Position numbers and translations under genes: made by a program | DNA from: Streptomyces aureoverticillatus | GTDB taxonomy: Bacteria > Actinomycetota > Actinomycetes > Streptomycetales > Streptomycetaceae | Direction: 5' to 3' | DNA length: 64,000 nt | Assembly (NCBI RefSeq): GCF_014649395.1 | Contig: NZ_BMSY01000002.1 | Location: forward strand, 62,001-126,000 | Shown: in pieces, positions 34,119 through 41,713 of the stretch | Numbering within the stretch: position 1 is the first letter of the stretch | Layout of the letters: each line of letters begins with the position of its first letter | The notes under the pieces: model-generated | The model's database searches: none | What the model was told of the DNA's origin: nothing | The model's input: only the letters and a program-made list of their open reading frames with translations

Positions 34119-35291
34119 ATGCGCCATCCTAGATGCGCCGCAACACTTGCGACAGCCGTAGTCCTTGCGCCGCTCATCACAGCCGCAACGCCTGCCGCGC
34201 GAGCTAGCGACGAACCCGCCGCCGGCGCACCGTCGATCAGAGACTTCGCAGAACTCACCGACCGCTACCTCGAACAACGAGCCGCCGCAGTAACCGTCAC
34301 ATCGTCAAAGGCGGCGCCGTCACAGATGAGCACGATGGCAGTTCCTACCACTGATGCTCTGGGCCAAAAGCTGGCGGCAGAGTATCGACAACTCGCCGCC
34401 CTCGGAGCCGACTACAAGGAGCTCGACGGTGGATACATCGGCGCAGATGTGACCGTCACGCCGAACGGCCCATTCTCTCAGACAGAAACGACAGTCCGGC
34501 TGCAGGTTACTGAAGATACGAAGCTCTACCACCCAACCGACGAGGTCGCCGCCGGGGCCCCGGAGGCCGAGGAGTACAGCCTCAAGCACACCCTGACGTT
34601 CAACCGTGACACTGCTGGCACCTGGCGGCTCGCCTCCGACCTCACCGATACCGGCTCAATGCCACCCAGTACATACATGGCCGAACCTCAACTAGACCTG
34701 GAAATTCCAGGGGAGGACAGCGGCACGCCAGACGAAGCCGAAGGCGACAAGACCGAGACGTCTTCACCAACCGGCGACCCGACGCCAGGAGGCGATCCGA
34801 AATCAGACCAAGCAATGGCCGGATACGACTACCCCAAGATGGTCTCGTACGCCAACAAATACTGGAAGAACGACAACAACGCCTACCGGAGATACAGTAA
34901 CGACTGCACCAACTTCATATCTCAAGCCATGCGTGCAGGCGGCTGGAAATACAATGGAGACCGCCGCAGGCACAATTCGAGCTGGTTCTACGGATCAACC
35001 CACTCGATGTATACGAGTTACACCTGGGCCGGGGCCGAGAATTGGTACTGGTTCGGGAAGAAGTGGTCCAAGAGGACTCGCATCCTTCGCTACGTACAAG
35101 AACTTACCTGGGCTGATGTTCTACAAGCGGACTTCGACAGAAACAACAACATCAACCACACGATGATCGTCACCAAGTCGACGGCCAATAATTCCTGGCT
35201 CACCTATCACACTCCTAACGTGCACAACAGGAGCCTCAAGAAGATACTTCGCAAGTACCCCCGTGCCTGGTGGTATGCCCACCGCACCTGA
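34119..35291 (+). CDS. Secreted amidase-domain (Amidase_6-like) protein
   Basis: 390 residues from ATG 34119 (AGGAG seven bases before). A signal peptide ends near TAATPAARAS. Residues 30-190 are a helical/beta region of unknown type. A Ser/Thr/Pro/Gly linker (about 195-232) leads to a C-terminal domain with YANKYWKNDNN, NDCTNFISQAMRAGGW (Cys about 262) and INHTMIVTKS (His about 346), the Cys/His pattern of Amidase_6/CHAP-like cell-wall hydrolases. Codon use is visibly AT-richer than the flanking core genes, which suggests recent transfer. A lipoprotein gene follows 32 bp later and may protect against it or help it. Confidence 0.82.
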   Translation: MRHPRCAATLATAVVLAPLITAATPAARASDEPAAGAPSIRDFAELTDRYLEQRAAAVTVTSSKAAPSQMSTMAVPTTDALGQKLAAEYRQLAALGADYKELDGGYIGADVTVTPNGPFSQTETTVRLQVTEDTKLYHPTDEVAAGAPEAEEYSLKHTLTFNRDTAGTWRLASDLTDTGSMPPSTYMAEPQLDLEIPGEDSGTPDEAEGDKTETSSPTGDPTPGGDPKSDQAMAGYDYPKMVSYANKYWKNDNNAYRRYSNDCTNFISQAMRAGGWKYNGDRRRHNSSWFYGSTHSMYTSYTWAGAENWYWFGKKWSKRTRILRYVQELTWADVLQADFDRNNNINHTMIVTKSTANNSWLTYHTPNVHNRSLKKILRKYPRAWWYAHRT

Positions 35292-35323
35292 GAAGCTGAC
35301 AGCCGGCCGACCTTGGAGGCGCC

Positions 35324-35761
35324 ATGAGCAGGCAACGCATACTCGTAGCAACCATTGCGTTGCTCCTTACCGCAGGCTGTGGCTCCGCCGACGCGGGAGG
35401 TGCCTCTGATGACAGCGACAGCCCTCCTTCTGGGGCTCCGGATGCAGTCAAGCGCTACGTCGAAGCTCTCAATGACCGTGACGTGAAGGCCCTCCTGGAA
35501 GTGGGAGACGCCCCCAATAAATCGTGGTCGCGGAAGCAGGCAGACAAAATCATTCAATCCAAGGGCGGCAAGGGGCTAACCATCACGAAAGCCCCCATTA
35601 AGTACGACCAGATGGGCGACTATATGGGTAGGGTCGCCCTGACCGCTTCTGCCAGTGAAGGGCGCCCGCTGCGGGAGACGGTTGATCTGGTGTACGAGAA
35701 GAACCACTGGCACGTCGTTCTGTTCGAGTGGCCCAGCAACAAAGAGACCTCAAAGTCCTAG
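35324..35761 (+). CDS. Small lipoprotein paired with the amidase gene
   Basis: 145 residues, ATG 35324. The lipobox is LLLTAGC (Cys about residue 19). A Ser/Asp/Gly linker precedes a compact domain starting AVKRYVEALNDRDVKALLEV, reminiscent of NTF2-like/DUF4878 lipoproteins. The same lower-GC codon use as the amidase gene and only 32 bp between them suggest co-transfer. An immunity or regulatory role at the cell surface is a guess from context. Confidence 0.75.
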   Translation: MSRQRILVATIALLLTAGCGSADAGGASDDSDSPPSGAPDAVKRYVEALNDRDVKALLEVGDAPNKSWSRKQADKIIQSKGGKGLTITKAPIKYDQMGDYMGRVALTASASEGRPLRETVDLVYEKNHWHVVLFEWPSNKETSKS

Positions 35762-36013
35762 GACTTGCCCGACACCCTTCTTAGTGGCTGGCCTCGATCG
35801 CCGCCCGCCGCTCCTCCCGTCGGCGACCGAGGCCAGGATGCGGTGAACGGTGAACGCCCCCCCCCTGCTTGCGCCGCTCTTGCCGCCATTGTGGGCGGTG
35901 TAGCGCCAGCCCTCCACCGTGTTCCTCTCGACGCCGATGGCGTCCGCGGAGATCGGCAGCGACTCCGTCACAGTGAACAGGTCATCCGTGCCGTTGGGCA
36001 TCGACCCGCCCAT
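35762..36013 (-). pseudogene. Possible HTH (excisionase-like) remnant
   Basis: The minus strand reads DDLFTVTESLPISADAIGVE then RNTVEGWRYTAHNGGKSG, which resembles the helix-turn-helix of MerR/Xis-type proteins, but the continuation is unlike any family I know and the frame lacks a clear ribosome site. I would treat it as a decayed accessory gene at most. Confidence 0.3.
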
Positions 36014-36152
36014 TCGATGCGGACGACATCCGCAGCCCGGCCGGGTCCGCCAGGCCCAGGGCTCCGGCGGGGCCGCCCACGGCCCGGCGCGCGGGCGCCT
36101 CGAGGAAGCCCCTCTGACCGGCGTTTCCGCAGTTCAGACGGGCTCTCGGGCT

Positions 36153-36180
36153 GTGGAGCCTAGGGGAGTCGAACCCCCGG
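36153..36180 (-). repeat. tRNA-Ala 3'-end fragment (attachment-site relic)
   Basis: TGTGGAGCCTAGGGGAGTCG followed by AACCCC is the reverse complement of the T-arm and acceptor end of actinobacterial tRNA-Ala (..GGGGTTCGAATCCCCTAGGCTCCA), one base changed in the T loop. The rest of the tRNA is absent. Such 3' ends are carried by elements that integrate into tRNA genes. 36181-36438 holds nothing I can name. Confidence 0.6.
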
Positions 36181-36438
36181 CGTTCCCCTCCCGCGAGCGC
36201 AGGTGCCCCTAAGTGAGGCAGATCGCCAGGGACGACCAGGTAGTCCGCAGTGAAGCCACCTCGATGGAGGGTCTGGCCACCAAAGTTGGGCTGTCGAGCG
36301 CCTCCGCGGTCGATTATCTCCGCCGCATGAGGGGAGGGGGCCGTCGACCGACGGCCACACGGCGAGACCGGCGGCGCCCCCGCCCTCTCCCCCTGGCCCC
36401 TCAGGAGAACCGAGAAGATGAGGCGGCAGGATGGGCCG

Positions 36439-37018
36439 TGAACCTAAACGGGTGACCCATCTCACCTGCGGTTTTACCGGGGAACCGGACATCTCCACCC
36501 GATTCGATCAAGCCGAGCCCCCCTCGCTCCTGCTCGGTCCGGCGCGGTGAGGCAATTGCCTCACCGACTTCCGAGTCCCGGGCGAGCCACGACGACGACC
36601 GGCTTGAAGCGGCAGAGGCTTCCGCTCCCCATGCATGGCCGCTCCCAACGGGCAACCGCAGCAGTTGCTGAACTCAGCCCGCCTAGTGACTACGAACAGG
36701 AGCCACCTGGCAGGGAACGCTGTGCGCCGGTTCACGCCGTAGTACCAAACTCGGGGGAAGGAGACGGGCACGCACACCGCCCTGGGAACCATCTGCGGCA
36801 CAAGACCACACCCAGCCCTGTCGATGACGACCAACCAAGGATCACACCGACGCGTCTCTACAGGCGTGGCTCCAGCACGAGTTCGTCGCCGGGCCGCTGA
36901 GGTTGGGAGGGATTTACGACATTTTGTGGCGGTTTGTGCGCATCAGGATGGAATGCCGGTATCTCAAGAAGCAAGGGAAAACCCACTACCGACCACGTAG
37001 AGCCGCAGGTCACGGCCT
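36439..37018. repeat. CRISPR-preceding repeated block, copy 3 (diverged)
   Basis: From GAACCTAAACGGGTGACCCA to the palindrome at 36545-36566 (arm CGGTGAGGCAA) it follows copies 1 and 2. About 36570-36900 is replaced by unrelated sequence. The end (GGAATGCCGG ... GAGCCGCAGGTCACGGCCT) is again leader-like and runs into array D. Confidence 0.75.
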
Positions 37019-37404
37019 GTGGTCCCCGCGCCTGCGGGGGTGGTCCCCAGCGCTCGTTCGCGCCCCACCCACCGTCCGGGTGGTCCCCGCGCCTGCGGGG
37101 GTGGTCCCCTCCGGCGCCCCTGGAGGAAAGCGACCATCCAGTGGTCCCCGCGGGTGCGGGGGTGGTCCCCGGCACGTCGGGAACGTGCGGCGCCGGCCGA
37201 AGTGGTCCCCGCGGGTGCGGGGGTGGTCCCGCCGGCCGCGCGAGGGTCTCCTCCTCCTCAGCCAGGTGGTCCCCGCGGGTGCGGGGGTGGTCCCCGCGGT
37301 CCGCGTCTCTACGAGATCCGGCGCCCGTGGTCCCCGCGGGTGCGGGGGTGGTCCCGGGCGCCAGGACGTCCAGACCGGCCCGATCGAGTGGTCCCCGCGA
37401 GTGC
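37019..37404 (+). CRISPR. CRISPR array D (six repeats plus a truncated seventh)
   Basis: Repeats start at 37019, 37080, 37141, 37202, 37266 and 37327, each 29 bp; a cut-off repeat starts at 37388 (GTGGTCCCCGCGAGTGCAGC). Spacers are 32 bases except the fourth (35). Repeats 1-2 have CGCCTGCG in the loop region, repeats 3-6 CGGGTGCG, so the array has two repeat generations. The leader is on the left. The array's right end is fused to a gene fragment on the minus strand. No cas gene is present. Confidence 0.96.
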
Positions 37405-37792
37405 AGCTCAGCGAGTGTGGCGAGCATGGCCACGACGAGCGCGACCATCTGGCGCGGGGCGTCGAGCCACAGCATTCCGGCGATGCCCGTGCCGACCGAG
37501 GCCATGATGACGGGAATCAGCAGGAGCCGACGCTGGCGGTTGCCGACGTGCCAATCCGCCCACCTCCCGGACTTGATGCCGTACTTGATGTAGGTGATGG
37601 GGATCAGCGCGGCGAACACGATCGCCTCGGCGGCCCAGGCCAGGCCCGTGAGCGGGTCGGGCTGCGCGAGGCCGGTCAGGAGGCTGACGGCGATGATGAC
37701 GTTCTTCAGGTCGTGCCCGTCGGTTATTCGGCGGGCGGCTCGGAGCCGGCGGCTGCCGGTGTCCGGCTCACGGGGTCGTGCAGGGTCGTCAC
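37400..37792 (-). pseudogene. PAP2-like membrane protein fragment truncated by CRISPR array D
   Basis: The minus strand reads DLKNVIIAVSLLTGLAQPDP, then FAALIPITYIKYGIKSGRWA, VGNRQRRLLLIPVIMASVGT and MVALVVAMLATLAELHS, the middle of Streptomyces PAP2-like membrane proteins. The probable original start (GTG 37792, overlapping the upstream gene by GTGA) is in another frame, so a frameshift lies near 37725. The 3' half is missing and replaced by the CRISPR repeat at 37388. Confidence 0.65.
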
Positions 37793-39060
37793 GCCGCTTC
37801 CACCTTCGCGTCCTTGGTCGTCGTCAGTGCCTTCTCGATCGCGTCCAGGCGGGCGGAGGTGTAGAAGCCTGCGACGCGGGTCAGCCACCGTGCGTTGGCC
37901 TCCTGGTCGTCGCGCAGGGCCAGCAAGGGCTCGATGGTCGAGGGGAGGGCGTGCGGTTCGCCGTCGACCGCGCGGCGGCGGGCGATGCGCAGGCATACCG
38001 CCTCGGCGGCGGCTTCGGCGTCATCGTCGCCGTAGCCGTCGGCGCGCACCGCGGCCAGGGCGCGGGCGGGCAGGTCCTCGTCGATCCATGGCAGCAGCTC
38101 GTATGTGGCGTCGCAGACTTCGACGACGCGTTGGTCGAGCCGGTCGTAGGTGTTGTGCACGCTGCACCGGTCTCGGATCAGGGAAGTCCCGTGGTTGAGG
38201 TGCTTGCGGATGGTGTCGGGCGCGAGGACGCACACGAGGTCGGTCCAGAGCGGGCGCAGGGCGACGAGGGCGCGTCGGTTTCGCAGTCCGCGGGCAACGA
38301 TGTCGATGGCTCGGACGCTGGAGCCCGCGACGACCGGGAGGATCGTCGCGATTTGCAGGAGGTTTCCGCCCATGTCGAACTGGTCCTCGGTCAGGGGGAA
38401 ATCGGTGCCGACGAGGCCGTAGCCGAGGTAGGTCAGGCGGTAGAGGGGGTAGCTGACGCCGAGGCCGCAGGCCGAAGGCCATCAGTTGCATGCAGCGTCG
38501 GAACGCACCTGCGGGGCTGCGGTTGGCGGCCGCGGCGCACAAGGCCGCGGACAGAGCCAGTGCAACGCCGATCGGCGTGAGGTAGACGACGAGGTAGGCG
38601 GTCCCCAACCGTCGCCCCACTGGCTATTGATGAAGTCGGTGTCTCCGGAGGGCGCCAGCCGGGCTGGTGCGGAGCCCGGGAAGATGGCGATGGCGGCGGT
38701 CACGGCCAGCGCGCCGAGTACGAGTCGCGGCTTGAGCCCGGCCAGGCGACGCCACCGTGGTTCGGGGGTGCGGGGTGGTACGGCGGAGTCGACCCAGCCG
38801 ACGAGGAACAGGCACCCCACCATGGGCGACAGGTGCTTGGGCAGCACAGCGGCGTCCCGCACTCCCGTGATGGAAGCGATGGCGTGTTCCAGGGGCGAGA
38901 GCCGGAGTGTGGTGCCGATGGCGAGCGCAATGAAGGTCGCCAGCAACGCGTCCTTGCCTGGGTTGGGTTCGGTGCGTTTTCGGCGGGCGTCCGCTCGGAA
39001 AGCGACGCCCCCCAGACTGGAATGATCGTAAGCAGGGCTATGTAGTCGTCAGAAGTCAAG
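37789..39060 (-). pseudogene. Frameshifted MAB_1171c/DUF6545-like membrane protein
   Basis: Successive minus-strand frames give pieces in family order: TSDDYIALLTIIPVWG (start, about 39059), LATFIALAIGTTLRLSPLEH, GRRLGTAYLVVYLTPIGVAL, GVSYPLYRLTYLGYGLVG and finally an intact C-terminal piece (MGGNLLQIATILPVVAGSSV ... RLDAIEKALTTTKDAKVEAA). At least three frameshifts, near 38990, 38625 and 38470, break it. In Streptomyces this multi-helix protein is usually followed by a PAP2-like gene, as is its broken neighbour here. The family name is from memory of that gene pair. Confidence 0.65.
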
Positions 39061-39094
39061 GCGAACGTTTCTCTGAGCAGTCTGGCAGGAGGAG

Positions 39095-39367
39095 CTAGAG
39101 CGCCTTGTACAGGCGGTCAAGGAGCGGGGCATCGCTGTGCTGGTCCTCCCGGGCACGGTCGCGCGCCTTGCGGCGCAGGGCGAACGCAAAACGTTCCGCC
39201 TGATCTTCGACCTTGACGTGCTCGGGGCCCTGGGGCCCCTTCTGGGATCGGGTGTGGCCGGTCAAACAGCCACCGAGGAAGGCGGAGCTGACGTACTGAT
39301 ACGGCTGGGGCTCCGGGTCCGCAGGCAGGACGACGGGCTCGTGGCCCAGGGCGATGACCTCGTACAC
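39095..39367 (-). CDS. Hypothetical protein
   Basis: 90 residues from a GTG at 39367; the frame is open slightly further upstream to about 39400. Third-position GC is coding-like and the sequence (YEVIALGHEPVVLPADPEPQ ... AERFAFALRRKARDRAREDQ) ends in a basic helical tail. No motif recognised. It may be a fragment, since everything around it is decayed. 39368-39640 contains nothing else I can support. Confidence 0.4.
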   Translation of the reverse strand: MYEVIALGHEPVVLPADPEPQPYQYVSSAFLGGCLTGHTRSQKGPQGPEHVKVEDQAERFAFALRRKARDRAREDQHSDAPLLDRLYKAL

Positions 39368-39640
39368 ACCGCCAGCGGGCCCGTTCCCGTGGAGCGCGAC
39401 ACAGCCATCGACCTAACCCCAGACGAGATCACTGAGCACTACCTGATCCAATGCTGGCCGGCACCTCCCGCGCCACCGCGCACCCTGAGCTCCCACGACC
39501 AGTACGGAGCCCAGCTGCGCTCCAGCCCTCCAACAACAACAGAAGCGCCCGTCGTCAACAGGGACCCACGCGGGCAGTCCGCACGGGAGCGTGACATCCT
39601 GCACCGCTCACTGGAGAGCGATGGCTGACATGCCCGGACG

Positions 39641-39667
39641 GCAAGGCCCAATGCCCTTGGGCCTTGC
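39641..39667. terminator. Terminator-like hairpin
   Basis: CAAGGCCCA and TGGGCCTTG form a 9-bp stem with an eight-base loop. Downstream on the plus strand no run of T follows (TGTTGCG). It may have ended a lost gene. Confidence 0.6.
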
Positions 39668-39713
39668 TGTTGCGTGCGGACCGAGAGGTCACCGGCGGCC
39701 ATCGCGGGCTACG

Positions 39714-39850
39714 GCGTGCGTGTGGCGGAGGTCGTGGACACGAGCCTCTTCGTCAGGCCGACACCGTTGGCGGCGTCCAGGGTGGGCTTCCATCTCCAAG
39801 CGCGTTGTACGCGGAGGGGCGCCGCTGCCGGTGAAGGTGAAGTCGCCCGG
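39714..39850 (-). pseudogene. Tyrosine recombinase (integrase) relic
   Basis: The minus strand encodes, across three frames, DFTFTGSGAP, then WRWKPTLDAANGVGLTKR, then RVHDLRHTHA. The last is the box II H-x-x-R core of phage-type integrases and the first two match the stretch before it. Small insertions or deletions separate the pieces, and no Tyr-containing end is found, so the gene is dead. It lies 560 bp from the intact tRNA, where an integrase gene of a tRNA-targeting element would sit. 39851-40171 shows only a short duplication (ATCGCGGGCTACGGC at about 39702 and 39965). Confidence 0.7.
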
Positions 39851-40171
39851 CACTCCGCCCGCCCTGCCTCCGCGCAAAGTCCGCGGCGGCCCGTGAGCCG
39901 GGGGGCGCGCGGGACGGCGCACCGGTCGTCGGCACGGCGGTCGTCGACGTTGTGATCCCGGCCATCGCGGGCTACGGCTTCGTATGGCCGGCTTCTCCTT
40001 TAGGTGTCGAGCCCCGCAGGACCTTCAGCAGGCGGAGGACAACCAGAACAGGGTCCTGGCGGTCCTGGGGTGGCTGGTGGGCGGGGGAGACTGCGGCGCC
40101 GCACTGTTCCGGTTCCGGGAGTCCGCCCTCACGCACCTGGTCCTCGTCGGACTGCCGCTGGTCGCGGGTCT

Positions 40172-40402
40172 GGCTCTCCAGATCGCACACCGGTGGACGA
40201 CTTCGGGAACGGGCCCAGTGAGCCGGCCCCACGAGCCCGGGGCCGGGGGCGCGGGACGCGCGCCCCGTACTTTCACACCAAGGAGGCGGTCGCGGCGGGA
40301 CGCCGGGCTGACGCCCGGTCCCGGCAGCGCGCGACCCCGGCCGACAAGGTCGGTCCGGGGTCGGGGAAGGCCAGGTCAGATCGTTTCTGCACCTGCGCCG
40401 GG
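40172..40402. repeat. Right copy of the duplicated tRNA flank
   Basis: Partner of 26560-26790 (see that entry). It is the sequence immediately downstream of the tRNA on its own strand, so the duplicated unit is 'tRNA 3' end plus about 230 bp of flank' rather than a short att core. Confidence 0.75.
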
Positions 40403-40479
40403 TGGTGGGGCGGGTGGGACTCGAACCCACGGCCGACGGATTATGAGTCCGCTGCTCTAACCGGCTGAGCTACCGCCCC
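40403..40479 (-). tRNA. tRNA with CAT anticodon (tRNA-Met or tRNA-Ile2)
   Basis: The minus strand reads GGGGCGGTAGCTCAGCCGG, with anticodon loop CTCATAA, T arm GTGGGTTCGAGTCCCAC and acceptor CCGCCCC-A followed by an encoded CCA. The acceptor stem pairs fully (GGGGCGG/CCGCCCC). CAT can be elongator Met or lysidine-modified Ile2; I cannot decide between them. Its 3' 24 bases recur at 26791-26814, making it the probable integration target of the island. Confidence 0.93.
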
Positions 40480-40639
40480 TAACGGCGCGTCGCGCACATT
40501 TGTGCGCGCCGTCTGCCGCAGCATAGCCGCTCATACGATCTCCTGCTCCGGCTGGTCGGCTATGCACGACCATGAGGACCCCGCTGCGGCCCGCATGGTT
40601 CCACCAGGGGCGAAACGAGTACGTACGAAGGATTGTTGG

Positions 40640-40950
40640 GGGGCTCACAGGGGGCGCGAGTCGGCCCGTCGGCGGCCTGGCAGGGGGCGGGTGGGGTCCG
40701 GCGGCCGGATCCGCACGGGGACCGGCGGGGGCCGGGCGGGATCCGCACGGGGACCGGCCGGGCGGGATCCGCACGGGATCGCGCGGGGTCGGTCCGGATA
40801 AGGGCCGACGGGGTCCGGGCGCGGGGCGGATACGGGCCGGATCAGGGCCGGGTGCGGCCCGGGGCAGAGCTGGATGCGGTCCGGTCGGGGCCCGGGTGGC
40901 GGCCGAGTAGGGCCCGGGTGCAGGCAGAGTAGGGCCCGGGTGCAGGGCCG
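40640..40950. repeat. Degenerate G-rich tandem repeats
   Basis: Between the CAT tRNA and tRNA-Asn genes the plus strand is a run of GGGGCCGGGCGGGATCCGCA-like and GGGCCCGGGTG units with poor periodicity. No gene is supported in 40480-41007. Confidence 0.55.
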
Positions 40951-40960
40951 GTGGGGACGG

Positions 40961-41000
40961 CGAGGACCCCCGGGGCCTTGGTGGCGCCCGGGGGTCCTCG
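40961..41000 (-). terminator. Terminator of the tRNA-Asn pair
   Basis: CGAGGACCCCCGGG pairs perfectly with CCCGGGGGTCCTCG around a 12-base loop, 8 bp beyond the 3' end of the second tRNA-Asn to be transcribed. Confidence 0.85.
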
Positions 41001-41007
41001 CGTACAG

Positions 41008-41080
41008 CTCTCCCGACTGGACTCGAACCAGTAACCTGCCGGTTAACAGCCGGCTGCTCTGCCAATTGAGCTACAGGAGA
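41008..41080 (-). tRNA. tRNA-Asn (GTT), copy 1
   Basis: Minus strand TCTCCTGTAGCTCAATTGGC ... loop CTGTTAACC gives anticodon GTT. Acceptor TCTCCTG/CGGGAGA pairs with one G-T. 73 bases, no encoded CCA. Confidence 0.96.
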
Positions 41081-41085
41081 CCGAG

Positions 41086-41158
41086 CTCCCCCGACTGGAC
41101 TCGAACCAGTAACCTGCCGGTTAACAGCCGGCTGCTCTGCCAATTGAGCTACAGGGGA
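41086..41158 (-). tRNA. tRNA-Asn (GTT), copy 2
   Basis: Identical to copy 1 except for compensating acceptor changes (TCCCCTG/CGGGGGA). It lies five bases upstream in the direction of transcription, so the two tRNAs are one transcript. Confidence 0.96.
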
Positions 41159-41325
41159 ATGACTCTTGGTGACGGAGTCACTGCAACAATGTCACCTACC
41201 TGGGGATTCCCGGGCGGCGGGCGCTTGCTGCGACACATACATTAGCGCAAGCAGGGGGGTGCTCCGCCAATCGGTATCCCCTGCGACCGACGTCGGACAG
41301 TCGAGGCAAGGGAAGGGTGGCCGTC

Positions 41326-41628
41326 ATGCGCTACCGGCTCACATTCGTGGCAGGGCTGGCTCTCGGGTACGTGCTCGGGACGCGGGCCGGACGCGAGCGT
41401 TACGAGCAGCTGAAGAAGTCCTTCCGTGAGGTTGCCCAGAACCCCGCCGTGCGCAACACCGTCGAGTCCGCCGCCCAGCAGGGGCGGGACGTGGCGGGCA
41501 AGGCGTTCCACTCGGTGTCGGAGAAGGTCGGGGACCGGATGCCGGACTCCGTCGCCGAGCGGGTGCGGTCGCTGCGCGAGCGGGGGCAGGGCGACGCCGA
41601 GGACGACTGGGGCACCAGCAACACCTAG
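41326..41628 (+). CDS. YtxH-like small protein
   Basis: 100 residues from ATG 41326; AAGGGAAGGG is well placed for it, whereas GTG 41317 abuts the ribosome site. The hydrophobic start RLTFVAGLALGYVLGTRAGRERYEQLKK matches the YtxH pattern: one membrane anchor followed by GTRAGRERYE. The rest is a charged amphipathic helix ending in acidic residues. Such proteins are general-stress or envelope-associated with no defined activity. The gene is about 85 bp before an FGGY kinase gene on the same strand. Confidence 0.75.
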   Translation: MRYRLTFVAGLALGYVLGTRAGRERYEQLKKSFREVAQNPAVRNTVESAAQQGRDVAGKAFHSVSEKVGDRMPDSVAERVRSLRERGQGDAEDDWGTSNT

Positions 41629-41713
41629 GCGTCCGCGGACGCCACCTGCGACGACGATGCCTCGTACGGACAGCCGTGCGGGGCATCGCTCGCGGTGCGG
41701 CAGAATCCTTGGC

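Noticed and set aside
36213..36455. Plus-strand 80-residue frame with a LexA-like segment (GLATKVGLSSASAVDYLRRM)
   Set aside because: Similarity is short, the rest is Arg/Pro-rich and it runs into the repeated block; evidence too thin for a gene.
36858..37388. C-terminal extension of the PAP2-like fragment through array D
   Set aside because: The frame after residue LAELHS is simply CRISPR repeats read backwards (GTTPAPAGTT units).
26804..37404. Presence of a functional CRISPR-Cas system in this window
   Set aside because: No Cas3, Cascade, Cas1 or Cas2 reading frame is found on either strand; only arrays and leader-like blocks are present.
39984..40210. Plus-strand frame with a hydrophobic stretch (LTHLVLVGLPLVAGLALQ) just before the tRNA flank
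   Set aside because: One hydrophobic segment only, no ribosome site at its ATG, and the stretch overlaps a duplicated non-coding flank.
40457..41143. Open frame on the minus strand containing NRQVTGSSPVG repeats
   Set aside because: These peptides are translations of the two tRNA-Asn genes and of GC-rich repeats; no ribosome site or domain.
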